Part shown: piece by piece, positions 12,417 through 24,440 of the stretch
How positions within the stretch are numbered: the first letter of the stretch is position 1
Layout of the letters: every line of letters starts with the position of its first letter
Assembly: GCA_973895155.1 (NCBI GenBank)
Contig: OZ316895.1
Span: 6,696,001-6,760,000, forward strand
Direction: 5' to 3'
Length of the DNA stretch: 64,000 nucleotides
From: Marsupella aquatica
Taxonomy: Eukaryota; Marchantiophyta
The notes under the pieces: generated by a model
Seen by the model: only the letters and a program-made list of their open reading frames with translations
Databases searched by the model: none
What the model was told of the DNA's origin: nothing
Made by a program: the position numbers and the translations under genes

Positions 12417-13467
12417 CGGGGTGGTGGCTTGATTCCTTTTAATGGTAGTTGAGGCTTATATACTAGTAAGTATAGTGAGAAACGACAAAGCACATTTCTG
12501 CGGTGGGGCTGGGTGGAGAGAGCATGTAAATCCGAAATTCAATTTTAGGGTTTGCACTTAGGATTTAGGTTTTCCTTGGTATTTGGTTAACTGCAAAGTT
12601 TCCTTTGTATGTGCTCTTTCCTTTGTTGAATTGTGCAGTAATGAAGTTTTTCAGTTTGTGCAGTTATGGGTGATTATTTACTGGTGCCCTGGTTAAGTGC
12701 ACATTCGGCTTTGTAACTAGAATCTCTTTGACAGATGTTGCAATTAAAGAGGGTTTGCGGTTATGTGCGGTTATGGATCGTGCACTTAGCGGATTTTGAT
12801 CGGGCTCGACGTTTTGTCGATGAAATGTGGTGCAATCTCCCTTCTTGGTGGCCCCCTTGCTGGTGCTCCTTTGACGCCTCTTGTCCTTATGAATTCAGTG
12901 GTTCTTCTCGGTTCTGCGCTGCTCCCACCGGTTCTGCCGCTGCTATCCTTTTCGAAATCTTCTTAGGTCATGTCGCTTCGGCCTGCTTGCGAGTGTGTTT
13001 GATCCAATCACGAAGGCTATTCGGATCTTTTTTTTTTATGGGCGATCAGTCTTGGTATTAATCAATTGTGTCCTCGCTCCCTATTTCCTTCGTATGGTGC
13101 TCCGCTGTTTCATGTTTCACAGGTGCCTCCTCTCGAAATTAATCCTTTGTCTCTTTGGTCGTGTTTGCCCTATCATTCCGCATAGTTGTGGGATTCTTAA
13201 TCGAAGTGCCTCGAGTTCTCTTTCTCCTTTGTCATCATCGATCCATCCCAATCGCAAACATGGCTCAACTTCTGCTGCGCATTCCTTGTGCTTCGCAAGC
13301 TTCTTCATGCGATGTCTTCTAGCGCCGGGTCCATGTCCTGCGCAGCTTCTTCCTTCGATTTTCGAAAAAGCTTACGTTTGTATCAGCCATGTTCTTTTTT
13401 CAACGTGCACTCTCAATTCGCCATAGCCTTGCTCAGATCCTCGGAGAGACGATTCGTGCTGATAACG
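12417..13467 (-). other. Copia 5' leader and putative primer-binding region
   Basis: Non-coding leader of about 1 kb between the 5' LTR and the Gag start. Right after the LTR the minus strand reads CGTTATCAGCACGAATCG, which is where the tRNA primer-binding site should lie. I cannot name the tRNA with certainty. Plus-strand frames at 12,735-13,426 are treated as chance. Confidence 0.6.
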
Positions 13468-13577
13468 TGTCATGGAATGAATGAGAATAAGTAAGTGTGT
13501 AGTCATGAATGTGAGTACATATAGTGTGGTTGGGTGATCGGCTGGTCCGGTCGTCCGGTCAGAGGTAGAGTCTAACA
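13468..13577 (-). repeat. Copia 5' LTR
   Basis: 110-bp LTR identical to 7,313-7,422, followed on the right by the target duplication TTCGA at 13,578-13,582. Confidence 0.95.
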
Positions 13578-13582
13578 TTCGA

Positions 13583-14689
13583 GAAATAATGCATTGATTC
13601 CATTATCGCAAAGAGGTACAATGTATACAATACTATACAATACAATGTCTAGTGAAATCCATGTCATGTAACCATAGTAATCATTGGCTATCTCCCCATT
13701 GGTCCCTGAATGTTAGGGTGGGTGGTTTGTTTTTTTGCGCTTAGAAATAAAACACATTGAGTAAAATTATCATCCCAAAATTTATAGGTTCACATGCACA
13801 TATTTTTTGATGGGGCGGGTTTTTTTTTAGTGCGAGTTTTGTGTGCAAACTTTTTTTTGTATGGCGGTGCAATTTTTTATTTGGTGCACTGGTCAAAACT
13901 TTAATTTATTTGTGGTTTTGCGGTCACATACTCTTATTTTTGAGGTTTCTTTTGCATAAATATTTTTTTGTGAATTTTTTTTGTTGGAAAGTAAAATATT
14001 CATACATCATTGTATATTGTTAATTTGTTTTTGATGTGACTCTTTTTAAACCTTTTGTTTTGAATTAAAAGTCACCCTATAATTCTCCTTGATGTTTCCT
14101 TGCCATCTTCACTTCTTCCATAAAAGTGATCCGCACTTCCAAAACATAATATGTCCAACATTTTCACAAAATTTTCAAGCCTAAATCTAAAAAAACAAAC
14201 TTTTATTACCCACCATTGAACCCTATGAAATTGTTTTGTCCAACCTATTATTCATAGTCCCTAAATATCTCCCCTTTTTTAACAAAGGAGAGTGATTTTT
14301 TTTCTTGGAACTTGTATGATTTCACAATTTAAATAAAATACAATACCCTTTATCTTATATATTTTGTAAAATATGAGTGTTTTACTAAGAAAAACAATGT
14401 GCAACATTTGGTATTCCGTACCGGTACCGTCGTTGGTGCATGTATGTATTCCTTTTGTGGTTGAACTCGATCTGGTGATGTATGAAATACGACTATATCT
14501 ATTTATTTCTGATCCCATTGTCCAAGCTTTTGAATCTTCTTTGAACACGGTAAATTAATCGTAGTTACTTTGGTCTTGGGTCAGCTTACATTTGAATCAG
14601 TGCTCGTCCCCCGTCCCCCCCTCCCCAATTGCTAGATTTCTGTGTCTTTTTGCGTACTTTCGTTTGAGTATTTTTTTAAATTATTAATT
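13583..14689. other. AT-rich DNA without recognised gene
   Basis: Long T-rich stretches (13,800-14,040) and no domain-bearing frame. Nothing further can be supported. Confidence 0.4.
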
Positions 14690-15110
14690 TAATTTTTTTC
14701 AAAACGGGAAACATTATTCCAAGAGACAAAACAACAATAGCTGCCTAGGAGATAGAGACAGGAGAAATAAACAAATAAGGGGAAGGAGCGCACCCAGGGA
14801 AGAGAAGGAAAATCGGCCCCGAACCATCCACCATGAGAAAGGAGGCGTATCAGAGTTGGAAGGAGACAAGGATCGGACAACCTATCAAATACCAACGAGC
14901 AAAGTAACTACCAACAAATTATTCCAAACGGCAAACCAAACCGAGAGCACCCAAGGTCCAGTCCAGTCCAAGGCAGACCCAAACTCCACTGGAACCGTGA
15001 CCCACGTCGCGGATCCACCAAACCTTCATATCCATCCGCTTCGATTATTCCCTGTCTGCACCAGAAAATCTATCACTCCATCACTCCGGACATCGTTAAT
15101 CCATTGAAGC
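14690..15110 (-). mobile_element. Probable LINE 3' tail
   Basis: On the minus strand the sequence ends GGAATAATGTTTCCCGTTTTG followed by an A run (plus-strand T run at 14,693-14,699). This resembles the tail at 41,770-41,818 (GGAATAAAGTCCACC, then TTTTTGAAAATAATAAT). No coding domain is recognisable, so this is probably only the 3' end of a truncated copy. Confidence 0.45.
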
Positions 15111-15945
15111 AGGGCCAGAGAGCAAAACCGCAGCACCTAACTCGCCCTATAGCGGGAGTACCACCGGAGGCACCAACCAAGATGTAAAAAAGAGATGCAA
15201 TAAGTCCAGTCATCTGAAACCTGTTGAACATAATAGGCGTAGGCTATCTGGTGGACCCTGAATCAGGGGAGAGGACGATGATGGGCATCGAGAGCACTAT
15301 TCCAGGGGGAATAACTGGTGACATCACCTCCTGAAGAGCCCAGGGCGCTGGGCTCTGATATATTCCTTGTATAGTGCACTCAGCAGCGAATCAGTAACAC
15401 CCACTTGAATTGGAATCAGTAACACCCCCTTGAATTGGTTCCCCGATATCCATTCCCATAACTTGCCTTCTTCTCACTTTGTCTCCAACTGTTAATAGGT
15501 AAGACAGTAGAATAGTGGCCCTTCCTAATATTCTTCGACCTTTTGCTCACCACAACTGCAGATATGTATGTCCCCTATTAATAGTAACCCAGATTCTTCA
15601 GTTCTTGTCTTCTCTCATTAACGCCTCACCTATCGAAAGGTCTGCCCAGTGGAGAATGGAAAAACAAGTCCCAGATAAAGAACCGAGGAAGACTCCCAAT
15701 CCCGAAAGCTGTTTATGGACAATCCAAAATAGACACCTACGATAGCAAAATGTACCAACCAAATGTACTACACTTAGATTACCAGCCAATAGGTACAAAT
15801 ACCAGTCAAAAGGCACAAATGCATCTCTCTGAGGAGACTAATAAGTAACTTGATACTATCATTACTCAAGGAGGAGATACAGGGGGGTTTAAATAGGTTT
15901 ATACTTTGTGGCATATGACCTGCCACTTTTGTGTATATGACCCCC
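15111..15945. other. No recognised feature
   Basis: A short direct repeat (AATCAGTAACACCC) occurs near 15,390 and 15,416. ORFs at 15,515-15,816 on both strands have no recognisable domain. Confidence 0.35.
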
Positions 15946-16345
15946 CTAGAAGTGCACATAACTCTGTTTCCATGGTTGCTCCCAGTTGGGCTTCCAAGTT
16001 GTCATTTGTCAAGTCTTCATCTTCCCCTGGTGTCTTGGAATCCAAGAATATTGCACAGTAACCAAAATGTGACATGGAATGGTTAGTATTCTTTGGAAAA
16101 GATTCAAAGCTAAGATCTTGCATGCAGAATCTTTAAAAGTGTATAACATTGCTGGAAGTGCCCCCATCATTGTGGAAGTGTGTCCAACTTTTTTGGGACG
16201 GTGTTTTTACTAAATATATTATTTTACTAATCAATACTTTTGCTCTTCTCTACTGTTAACTAACAAATCCTGTGTTTTACTTGGCCGTTTAGCTAATTTG
16301 GTATTTGGCCATTTTCTACCGCTAGACGCATTTGATTCCATGCAC

Positions 16346-18428
16346 TAACCTACTGAATAACTTGTCATTTTCGGACAGAAATAAAAACAAATGATATTGC
16401 TGAAATCAAGGTCAATCACGCAATCTATATAAGTAATGGCAATGCGAAGCTAGACTTGGGTGCATTCTTCTAGGGTGAATGCCTCTAGACCATGACCTAG
16501 GGCCCCACCAAAATTTATGATTTAAATATATATTAATGTCCTGGTTAGAGTGCATTGTAGCATATAAGGGCTGCTTTACAAGAACTTGGGGGCAACAATT
16601 CCTTTTTTTTGTAAGTGAGCGATGCAATCCTAGCCGTTCATATGTGGGAACTGGCCACACTTCACTATCCATGAACCTGGGGGCACAATCAACCCAAAAA
16701 CATTATTTACATAACCTAGTCATCTGTTAGTGGGCCCCTTGTGGGTTGACTTCCCTTATTTGCTGATGTGTGCAAGCTTTTTTTCCAAAACTTAGACCTC
16801 CTCTTGAGATGGTCTAAAAACCTGGAGCAAATGGCAGCTTCTTTTCAGTGAATTTGCATTGATTACTTCTAGACCTGACTGACCCATTTTGGCTCAGACA
16901 TTTTAAGTTTTGTGGAAGCCAGGAAGTGGCCAGCAGCTTTGCTTCAATTGGATGGAGAGACACTAAGGGCCCCCACCTTCTTGTAAAGCCCCCCTAATAT
17001 TGCCCCCAAATAGGAGGACACTAGCCCAAGATTTGAGGGGCTATATTATGATAATTATGACAGTAACTAGGACATTTAACAATAAAGATAAATCAAACCT
17101 GTGAAACTTCAACAAGCCATGCTACAATTTGTTGCTACACAATTGGGCTTAAACCACCACTATCCACCAGGTTTGGGAGGACAAAATAGAGCATTTTAAA
17201 ATTATTTTGAGCACCTGAATCCATGAGGTTTTGCTTTGGGGTAGTGGCACTTCAAAGAGCCACTAGCCAGCCATCACAACAACCTTGTTCGACCAAATTT
17301 CATCAGTTTTAGTATTTTTTTCTGAAATTGTGAAACTTTCACAGTAAAGGAGAGTATTGTGAAAAAGGGAGAAATCTTTTACACATCTCCATTTATATGC
17401 GCCGGCGGTGGTTTAAATGAAAGAAGTCAAAATTGGAGTTAGAGATTCTCTACAGAAATATACTAAGCAGTTGCTGCAACACTAGGGTCCTTGAAATTTC
17501 ATTTATGACTCTCAATACCTGCTGCCCCAACACTGCCCAAAGTATGAAGAATAATAATACGTTCATGGGGCAGCAGACAGGCATACATTTCTGACAGCCA
17601 TTAATGACTACCTAGGGACTTGTGTCCTGAGTAGTAGGGATCTAGTATCTTTGATTCTGGATATAATCGTTTATATCATTTTATGTGGTAAGACTACTTG
17701 TAGCTTTTAGATTTTACTAGATGGTATCTTCCAGAATCCCCTACTCAAAGAAAGGGAGATATTCTAGGTAATAATTAATGCCAAAACAAAGTGAAAAATG
17801 ACAAATTCACTTATTTATATACGTCACACTGTTGTTCATGCATGATAATTTCTGTCATTATATATCAATTATAAGTTCAGTAACTCTGGAATATTATTGT
17901 CTTGAACATCATCTAACAAGTTGGAGGGTACGTATGCTTGAAAGTTATTATTAGATGTGAAAATAGGCTGCTTTCAGACATATCCGTGATTACAACGACT
18001 TGTTGCTGGCACTAAGTATCGCTCAGGTTTGCTACAATATGGCTCAAGTAACATGTAAGTAAATAAAATGTTTTTCCTATCTTGCATGGGCAGGTCAATG
18101 TTGGTAAAGCTTGCTTACCTTGTGCGTCGCCGTATAGTAGGTTCCTGGATTGAGCTTGTAAAGCTGTTGGACAGTCGTGCAAACCTCACTGCAAACATGG
18201 CATTGTTTGGCACTATGTTGGCTAGTCCCTGGGCACTACTTCTTTTTATACCAGGAGGATGTGAGAACCATTTAAGGGTGCATGTTATCCATTATGGGGT
18301 TATTTTCACAATTAGCTTACAAGTAAATAACCTCTATAGACATTCCAATATGTCACCTTTATAATTAGGCAAGAATCAACCAAATATGCAGCAAATTATG
18401 GCAACCCCATGAATGCATGGGATAACCT
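16346..18428. mobile_element. 2.08-kb insertion absent from the paralogous segment
   Basis: The paralogue reads CATTAACCTAGACCATT without interruption at about 46,441-46,460. In copy 1 the same sequence is split after ACTAACCT (16,346-16,351) and resumes at GATAACCTAGACCATT (18,423), so 2,077 bp is flanked by the hexamer TAACCT. That looks like a target duplication. I found no terminal inverted repeat, LTR or transposase in it, so the class is unknown. A deletion in the other copy is the alternative but would not by itself explain the flanking hexamer. Confidence 0.6.
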
Positions 18429-19407
18429 AGACCATTCAATATGAGGACGAAGCAATGTAGGCACTTGAAAAATCAATATGTGCCTTGAAGGTCCACTTGA
18501 ATACTTTAGGCTTTTATTAGGGTTCATGGACTGAAATTTATAATGCAAGAAGGGTCAAATTAATCCTTTGGAGTAGTCTTTTATAAGATTCCCAAGAGTC
18601 TATAGTAAGATAAGAAACTAAGTTTTTACAAATAGCAAGGGTATTCTCTGTGGCCAAATAAAAGAAGAGTAGGGGTACTAGGCACGAGATGGTTCACAAG
18701 AGTTCACATAGGATTTACAAATAACAAGGGTATTCTCTAGCTATGGCCAACAAAGAATAATTAGGGGAACCAGGCACGTACGGGTGGTTCACATGGGCTC
18801 ACATGAGCATATTTTTTTAGGTGCTAATTCTAGCCAAACTCCACCTCCCCCAAAAGTGTTTGCCACTTTGGCAAAAACTCTCTAGGTTCTATGTATGTCA
18901 ATTGCCACTTTTTCATCGAACCATGGATTCTATTTGCCAGAATCTAACTGTGTTCCATAATTCTAGTGATATTTGACGGTCTTCCATAAATCTAGTGATA
19001 TTTGACTGTCAGTACATAGTTTAGGAAAACAAGAGTTTACGAAATTATTCCTAGCATCTCCTCCATTAGAAAGGCTGGCATTCGCAAACTGGCTTAAAAC
19101 AAAAAAACATTACGTCCTGGTTCACAGACTGTGGTTTACTAAGAGTGGGGGCCCACGGGTTCTCCAACTGTTGCTCTAACTTTTGGCAAGTGACCCCTCT
19201 TGTCTTAATGCACGACTTTCTGTGCTTCGGCCTCTGTGAGATTCGTCGATACCTCACAATCTCACATCAGACGGTGTTGGTTCTAAGTTTTGTTCAAAAA
19301 AGGTTCTACCTAGTTTGTTTAAAAAAGGTTCTACCTAGTTTGACTTTTGGCCTGAATTGAGCTACGACAAACAATAACGACTGCTGGACTAGTTCCCAAT
19401 CATCATC

Positions 19408-19416
19408 TATATAATA
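19408..19416 (+). promoter_or_regulatory. Candidate TATA box of the first terpene synthase
   Basis: TATATAATA is followed by AAGAGAGCTCAGAGC and lies 577 bp upstream of the ATG. It sits in a block conserved with the second intact gene (47,268). The same word pattern also resembles Helitron 5' ends (A, then TCTATATAATAAAG), so the assignment is tentative. Confidence 0.4.
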
Positions 19417-19992
19417 AAGAGAGCTCAGAGCTAAAAACATTCTGAATGTCTTTCACCACTTGGCGTCTCCACTCACAGACTTCGGTTTCCAATACTTTGA
19501 GATTCTGTCTGACCGTTTTTCACCGTTGTCTTTTTCACCGTTAAGTCTCCAAGCTTGACCAGGGTGCACTCGGGTCCACCCTCGGCCTCCAGTTTTTGCC
19601 ATTTGACGAACCCGATATCCACTGCTCCCATTCAACCGTTCCACCTTGTCACATGTTCTGTTAACGTTCAGATTTGCGATCTATTCATCGATCTCCACTT
19701 CTCCCATTCAATCGTTCCGCCTTGTCACATTTTCTGTTCAGCATTCAGATTTGCGAAATTCACTTCTCTTCCGCGCTTCCAAGTCTCAAAAACTTCTCAT
19801 GCCTCTTCGTCCCGGGTTTATTCAGAGGAAGCCTGTCTGGACAGCATTTCACTTGTAAGGATCTTGGCCTCATGGTTGGGTAACCTGCTTTATGTGCAGA
19901 CAAACTGAGTAAGGCAGGTTGAATCGCTTCCGTCGAGAAATTGGTTCTACTTCTCTCCTTGCACAAGTACAAGGAACCCCGTTGGTCGGAGG

Positions 19993-21975
19993 ATGGCACC
20001 GGCGGCAGATACTCGCAGTGGTGACTCTGATATGTCCGGTCCAACAAAGGGTGAGGTGTGGAGTGAGATAGACAGGCAGCAGCAACTCGTGCACTATAAG
20101 CCTCAGTTTACGATCCCGTATCCCGTCGGCATCAACAGCTATGCGGCCAAGGCTAGCAAGGACACATACGACTGGCTGCTTGAGCACGGGATAGGTAACG
20201 TCTTTTCTCCTAAAGTGTTTGCCAAGTTTGTGGAGTCGAACTTCCCGGAGCTGCCGAGCAGGGTCTATGTTGACCATGGGCCGCAGGTCCTTGACTGGGC
20301 TTGCAAGTTCTTCACCTGGCTGTTTGTCCTAGACGATCAGATGGACGACACAGCCCTTGGGATGACACGGGGGTCTTCGGTGCCAGTATTTCTCGAACTG
20401 CATCTGGTACTCTTGTGGAACTTACCCGATGAACCAGTTCTTTACGAAAACCTGATGACGTTTCTCGATGAGTTTCCGAACTCTGAGCTCCAGGAGGAGA
20501 ATCGAGAGTTCATCAACAATACGTTAAAGAGGGCAAAGACGTTCCCCGTCGACACAGGTTGGTTGACGAACTACATGTTATATATATAACTTCTACAAAC
20601 TTATGCCAAGTTCCAGCCAATTAACCTCACAGTCTAAGCGAACTTTCCGTGTCAGCTACTTCCTTGAGAATTAGCTAGCATGTCTGGCTACACCAGTGTT
20701 TAATCCAATCGGTTTGGATCCCCGTGAACTTAATTCCTAATCGTTGAATGAGATATGGATGGCAGCGTATGATGGACAAGTGGGGCCAACAGCATCGGCC
20801 TTACGCGACTTGTGGATCAGCTCTGTGAGGACGATGCCACACGAATTCAACCTTCGATTAGCACACACAATCCAAGATTACTTTCTTGGCAATCTTGATG
20901 AGGCGAGAAATCGAGAGGATGGAACTATTCCTTCACTCGATGTTTATACGGCCCTCCGTAGGAAGACGGGCTCTATCGAGCCTACCATTGTAAGTAGCCT
21001 TCTTGCGTGACCATTACTTCGTCAAAGCTAGAACCCATGTGTGACTTCGTCTGACATGTAAAATGAACTCACTTATAAGTATCTGAAGCATTTAAAGTAC
21101 GTGGAAGCACTTACTTGATTGTCGATCAGGAGCTTAAATGATTCTCCTCATGCAAGAGAGATAAGTGGCTTCATTGCTCCCTATACCCTCCAGTCGACTT
21201 GAGCGATAAACTGCAGAGTCGGCTTCTTGGATCCTCACGACTCTAGTCTTCTAGCTTGATCCAGATACTGCTGATTTGGTGCAAAGCATGCAAATTAAGT
21301 TTTTCAGAGATTCTATCATTTTGATTTCAGGTAATTATCGACCTTTTCGAGGACCAGTACATGCCCGGCTATTTGTTTAAAAGTACTCCAATGCGGCAAA
21401 TGATAGACGCAGCCAACGACATAGTTTGCTGGCATAATGATACATGGTCATTCAAAAAGGTGTGTATCGGTTATAATAAATTACACATCCAGATAGTCTC
21501 GGCAATTGCTAATAATGCTTCAGTTAATCAACGTGGATAACGTACTCAATTATGAACATGTTGGACTCAGTTCCGGCGCCGAGTGCAATGAGCATATATA
21601 GTCTTGTGCGCAAATACGCACTTACGGAATGTTAAGTGAGCTCCATGGAAAACTTTATCCAGTGGAGGCTCAATGTAGCCGTGGTATGGACACAATATGA
21701 CGATTTGTTTACTGCAGGAATTGTCAAGAGGAGATGTCCACAATTTGATAGTTTTGATCAGCCTCGAACGTAAGTACAGTACCTACCAAGAGTGTGCAGT
21801 CGTTGCCCAGAAGATGATTTACGAGAGGATCGCCGATCTTGACAAGGCAGCTGCAGATCTGCTGGCCATCGCTTCTCCAGCTGATGAGAAGGTCGTGCAG
21901 AGGTACATCAAGACATGCCAGCATTGGGTTTCAGGCACGCAAGCTTGGCACAAGGCATGTGTTCGTTATCAGTGA
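19993..21975 (+). CDS. Microbial-type terpene synthase (MTPSL), copy 1
   Basis: Class I terpene synthase of the microbial-like type, expected to ionise a prenyl diphosphate (GPP or FPP) and release a mono- or sesquiterpene in the cytosol; the product cannot be predicted. Exons are 19,993-20,557, 20,766-20,989, 21,331-21,459 and 21,718-21,975, all with GT donors and AG acceptors, giving 391 residues, normal for the family. The metal-binding motif DDQMDD lies at residues 114-119. The NSE-type motif is NDIVCWHND at 292-300, with Cys where Ser or Thr is usual and Asp at the last position. RRKTG (253-257) fits the diphosphate-sensor region and the terminal VRYQ carries the conserved Arg-Tyr pair. 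There is no transit peptide. No stops or shifts are seen. A clan-85 P450 remnant faces it 0.4 kb downstream. Confidence 0.93.
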
Positions 21976-22399
21976 TCTCCCGATACCCTGACCTCACTCG
22001 TGCCGGAGCATTGGCCGGTCTTTGATTCTTAGTCAATTCTATTTGATTATAGGCTATACTAAATTTCTGGGGGGTTCCCTGGGGAACCTGATTTAATCAC
22101 CATTGAATCAGAGCGAGTACAGTTGTTTGTGTTGAGCCTGGGAGAGATGCAGAATGATGCTTAAACCGCCACTGTCCACAACAAAAACCTGGTTATACCA
22201 GGTTTCTTAATTTAGGGAGATATTTCAGGCCCGGGCATTCCCGCTTGTTTCTGGTGTCACTTTTTGGCCCGGTCAGCTTGACACCTGTCCTGTGTCCCTG
22301 CTCGTTTTACGGAGGGGCGTGACTTCCAAAAGCCTAGGTGGGCAAGTCCTCTCGCCCATGAAGCACCTGTGTCCAGAGCACAGTAGTGCTTTTCCTCCT

Positions 22400-24056
22400 C
22401 CCATGCTGCGAGTCAGCAAGTGTAAACCATTGCAGAGTCGATCGAAATTGTGTTCACAAGCCTACTCGAGCAATGTATTCAGCTTTGCAAGTTTACTTCC
22501 TGGACAGACGTGATTTCCCCCGGCGAATGGGAGATACGTTCCTGGTCTAGGAGCTACCGTGAAGCGAGCGGCGTCAAGAGCTATGGGTGAAGGGTAAATT
22601 GCAGGATCCAGATGGATGCAAATAGTCATGACGAAAACTCTCCAACCCTTAGGAATGAGATAACCTTTTTACTCTACATCTTGCGTTGCAGCGCGACTGG
22701 TGAATTGCAAAATTGTTGGATCTCTCAATGTTTCTTGAATAACCTGATGTGTAAAAGGCATTTTTTGAGTGTCTTCCCAAGTCAGAAGGCTTGCCTGGTT
22801 CTTTCAGTCTCACGATTTCGTCTTGCTCAGCCGCTAGATTCTTTCAGTCTCAAGATTTCGTCTTGCTCAGGCACTATAGCTTTCCACATGTCAGGATTCT
22901 CAGTAAGAAACTTGATAATCCACGTAAAGTGAAGTGGCTGTTGTATCATGTACGTGCTCCAAATAAAGTCCCAATGAGAACATCTATAATTTCGTCTTTC
23001 TCCATGGCTATTGCCGTTCTCGTCTATGGCAACCACCAATGCTCACTATACGCTATTACACGGTTTGCTTTCTTCTGCATCTTTCCTACTTTCGGTAATT
23101 AATGTGTCCAAATACTTGCATGCTCGCTGCTTGCTCTGCCAGACAGGTCATTTGAAACTATCAAATTGATCGCCTCTTTTGAACTTCAAGCAGATTGAGT
23201 CATACATCATTGCTTTGTTCAATCCAATTAATAATTAGATGTGATTACTTCTACACGTGATGACAATGAGGGGACCAAACGCAGCATCCATTCACGGACA
23301 TCTATATCCTTCTCAACTATGAGCAGCGGTCTACACAAGCTTCAACAACGTGATCTACCTCACTGAACATGCAGCTGTCCGTGAAAAAGGAAGCTGCGTA
23401 CCTGCAAAGCTTTATACCAAGAGAAGCTCCATACCTGCAATCCATTTAATTGCAAAAACTTTCAGAAATTATCACACCTTGGCCCAGCTGACATTCTAAA
23501 GTGAAGGCTCTTATGGCAACAGGCCATTGGGGGATTGGATCTTCAATCTCTCTTTGCTTCAATTTGACAGTATCTGATTTTCGTGTTAGAGCTGGAAGGT
23601 GCACTCTCTCTAGATCCGCTATCACAGGGTGGGAGAAAAGGAGTAACACCCCCTGGCAAAGGGACGGGAATCGTTCGGCAGCCACAGCCCAAATTTCTGG
23701 AGAAATATTTGTCGACCTATTGACTTGAAATATAGTGCAAAAAATGAATGAGCTACTGCACAATTCCTTCAGTGAATTTATCCATTCCTTGCGTCCATAC
23801 GTTCATTCATTCATCGGTCTGTCAGAATGAAAGAAGTTAATGTGCAACAATGGTCTTACTTCTTCACGCGAGGCATGGCTGACTCGACAGGATCGGCATT
23901 TGCAACAACCAGTGTTTCTCCGGTCAGGGGCCACCCATTGGACCCTCTGGGAATTTTAGGCTTCGAGCTCCCGTAAATGCTTTGTGGCAACGCATGATTT
24001 AGGACCACCCATAAGAAATGGAGAACAAGAGCTCCCAACACGATTGGCACTGCCAC
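22400..24056 (-). pseudogene. Cytochrome P450 remnant, clan 85 type
   Basis: Minus-strand remnants run in correct P450 order. Exon 1 (24,056-23,858) has a hydrophobic anchor and KIPRGSNGWPLTGETL, then a good GTAAGA donor. A second block (about 23,730-23,450) includes LLLFSHPVIADLERVHLPAL. A third (about 23,165-23,090) has KYLDTLITESRK. The I-helix region (about 23,030-22,830) reads LIGTLFGART, DTTATS and FTWIIKFLTENPDMW in three different frames. The K-helix block (about 22,810-22,690) gives TWEDTQKMPFTHQVIQETLR. The last block has GYLIPKGW and the haem loop PFAGGNHVCPGSKLAKL (22,497-22,530). It is dead: frameshifts in the I-helix, a duplicated EQDEI-LRLKE stretch and stops around DVE and after LLE. 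The closest families by eye are clan 85 (CYP85/90/707/716-like). Confidence 0.88.
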
Positions 24057-24124
24057 AGGATATGTGCTTACATTAGGCCAATGAAGCTCATCTAATTTGC
24101 GCTACTGTGGCCAGTGACGCTCAC

Positions 24125-24225
24125 CGTCCGCGCCCATGCCTATTGTGGCTCCGGGTGTGGCTCACAATCCGCGCCCATGCCTATTGTGGCTCACAGTCCG
24201 CGCCCATGCCTACCGTCAACGTTCA
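24125..24225 (+). repeat. Three direct repeats, CCGCGCCCATGCC
   Basis: CCGCGCCCATGCCTATTGTGG occurs in three closely spaced copies starting at 24,128, 24,169 and 24,198, the last one partial. It lies just upstream of the P450 remnant's start on the opposite strand. Confidence 0.8.
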
Positions 24226-24440
24226 CAGCTCATAGGTTCTATACTTCTATAAGTGGTTCTCGCTTTTTCGGTTTACAATCAAAATTGTGTACTTGCGCTG
24301 CTTCTCATTTTTCGGGTTTACGACTCCGGTAAGAAGCGCATGCTTCAACTACATTTGCACCTCATTTTCTCTGTTCCTTGGTTTGAATGAGCTCAAGGCC
24401 GAGTTAGAAAATTTTCTCTGTTCCTTCGATCAAACGTTTT

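Larger units (their letters stand above)
7313..13577 (-). mobile_element. Complete Copia (Ty1/copia) LTR retrotransposon
   Basis: A 6,265-bp element on the minus strand. It is bounded by two 110-bp LTRs that read identical base for base, begin TGTCATGG and end TCTAACA, and are flanked by the 5-bp target duplication TTCGA (7,308-7,312 and 13,578-13,582). The minus-strand order is 5' LTR (13,468-13,577), leader of about 1 kb, Gag, protease, integrase, reverse transcriptase, RNase H, polypurine tract and 3' LTR. Integrase ahead of reverse transcriptase identifies Copia. Identical LTRs imply recent insertion, yet the coding region holds two frameshifts and three nonsense codons, so this copy was probably mobilised in trans. 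The LTRs are short for the superfamily. Confidence 0.96.
15950..21980 (+). repeat. Duplicated segment B, copy 1 (contains terpene synthase)
   Basis: This segment aligns in the same orientation with 45,560-49,900. Shared landmarks include TCATCTTCCCCTGGTGTCTT (16,018 and 45,630), CTGTGTTTTACTT (16,271 and 46,368), CAATCCTTTGGAGT-like words in the 18.5 and 46.6 kb flanks, the 19.4-19.99 kb upstream block and all four synthase exons. Copy 1 is longer mainly because of the 2.08-kb insertion at 16,352-18,428. Together with segment A this implies one collinear duplication later expanded in copy 1 by transposons. Confidence 0.85.

Noticed and set aside
12735-13426. Plus-strand ORFs in the Copia leader
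   Set aside because: They run opposite to the element, have no domain and no family similarity.
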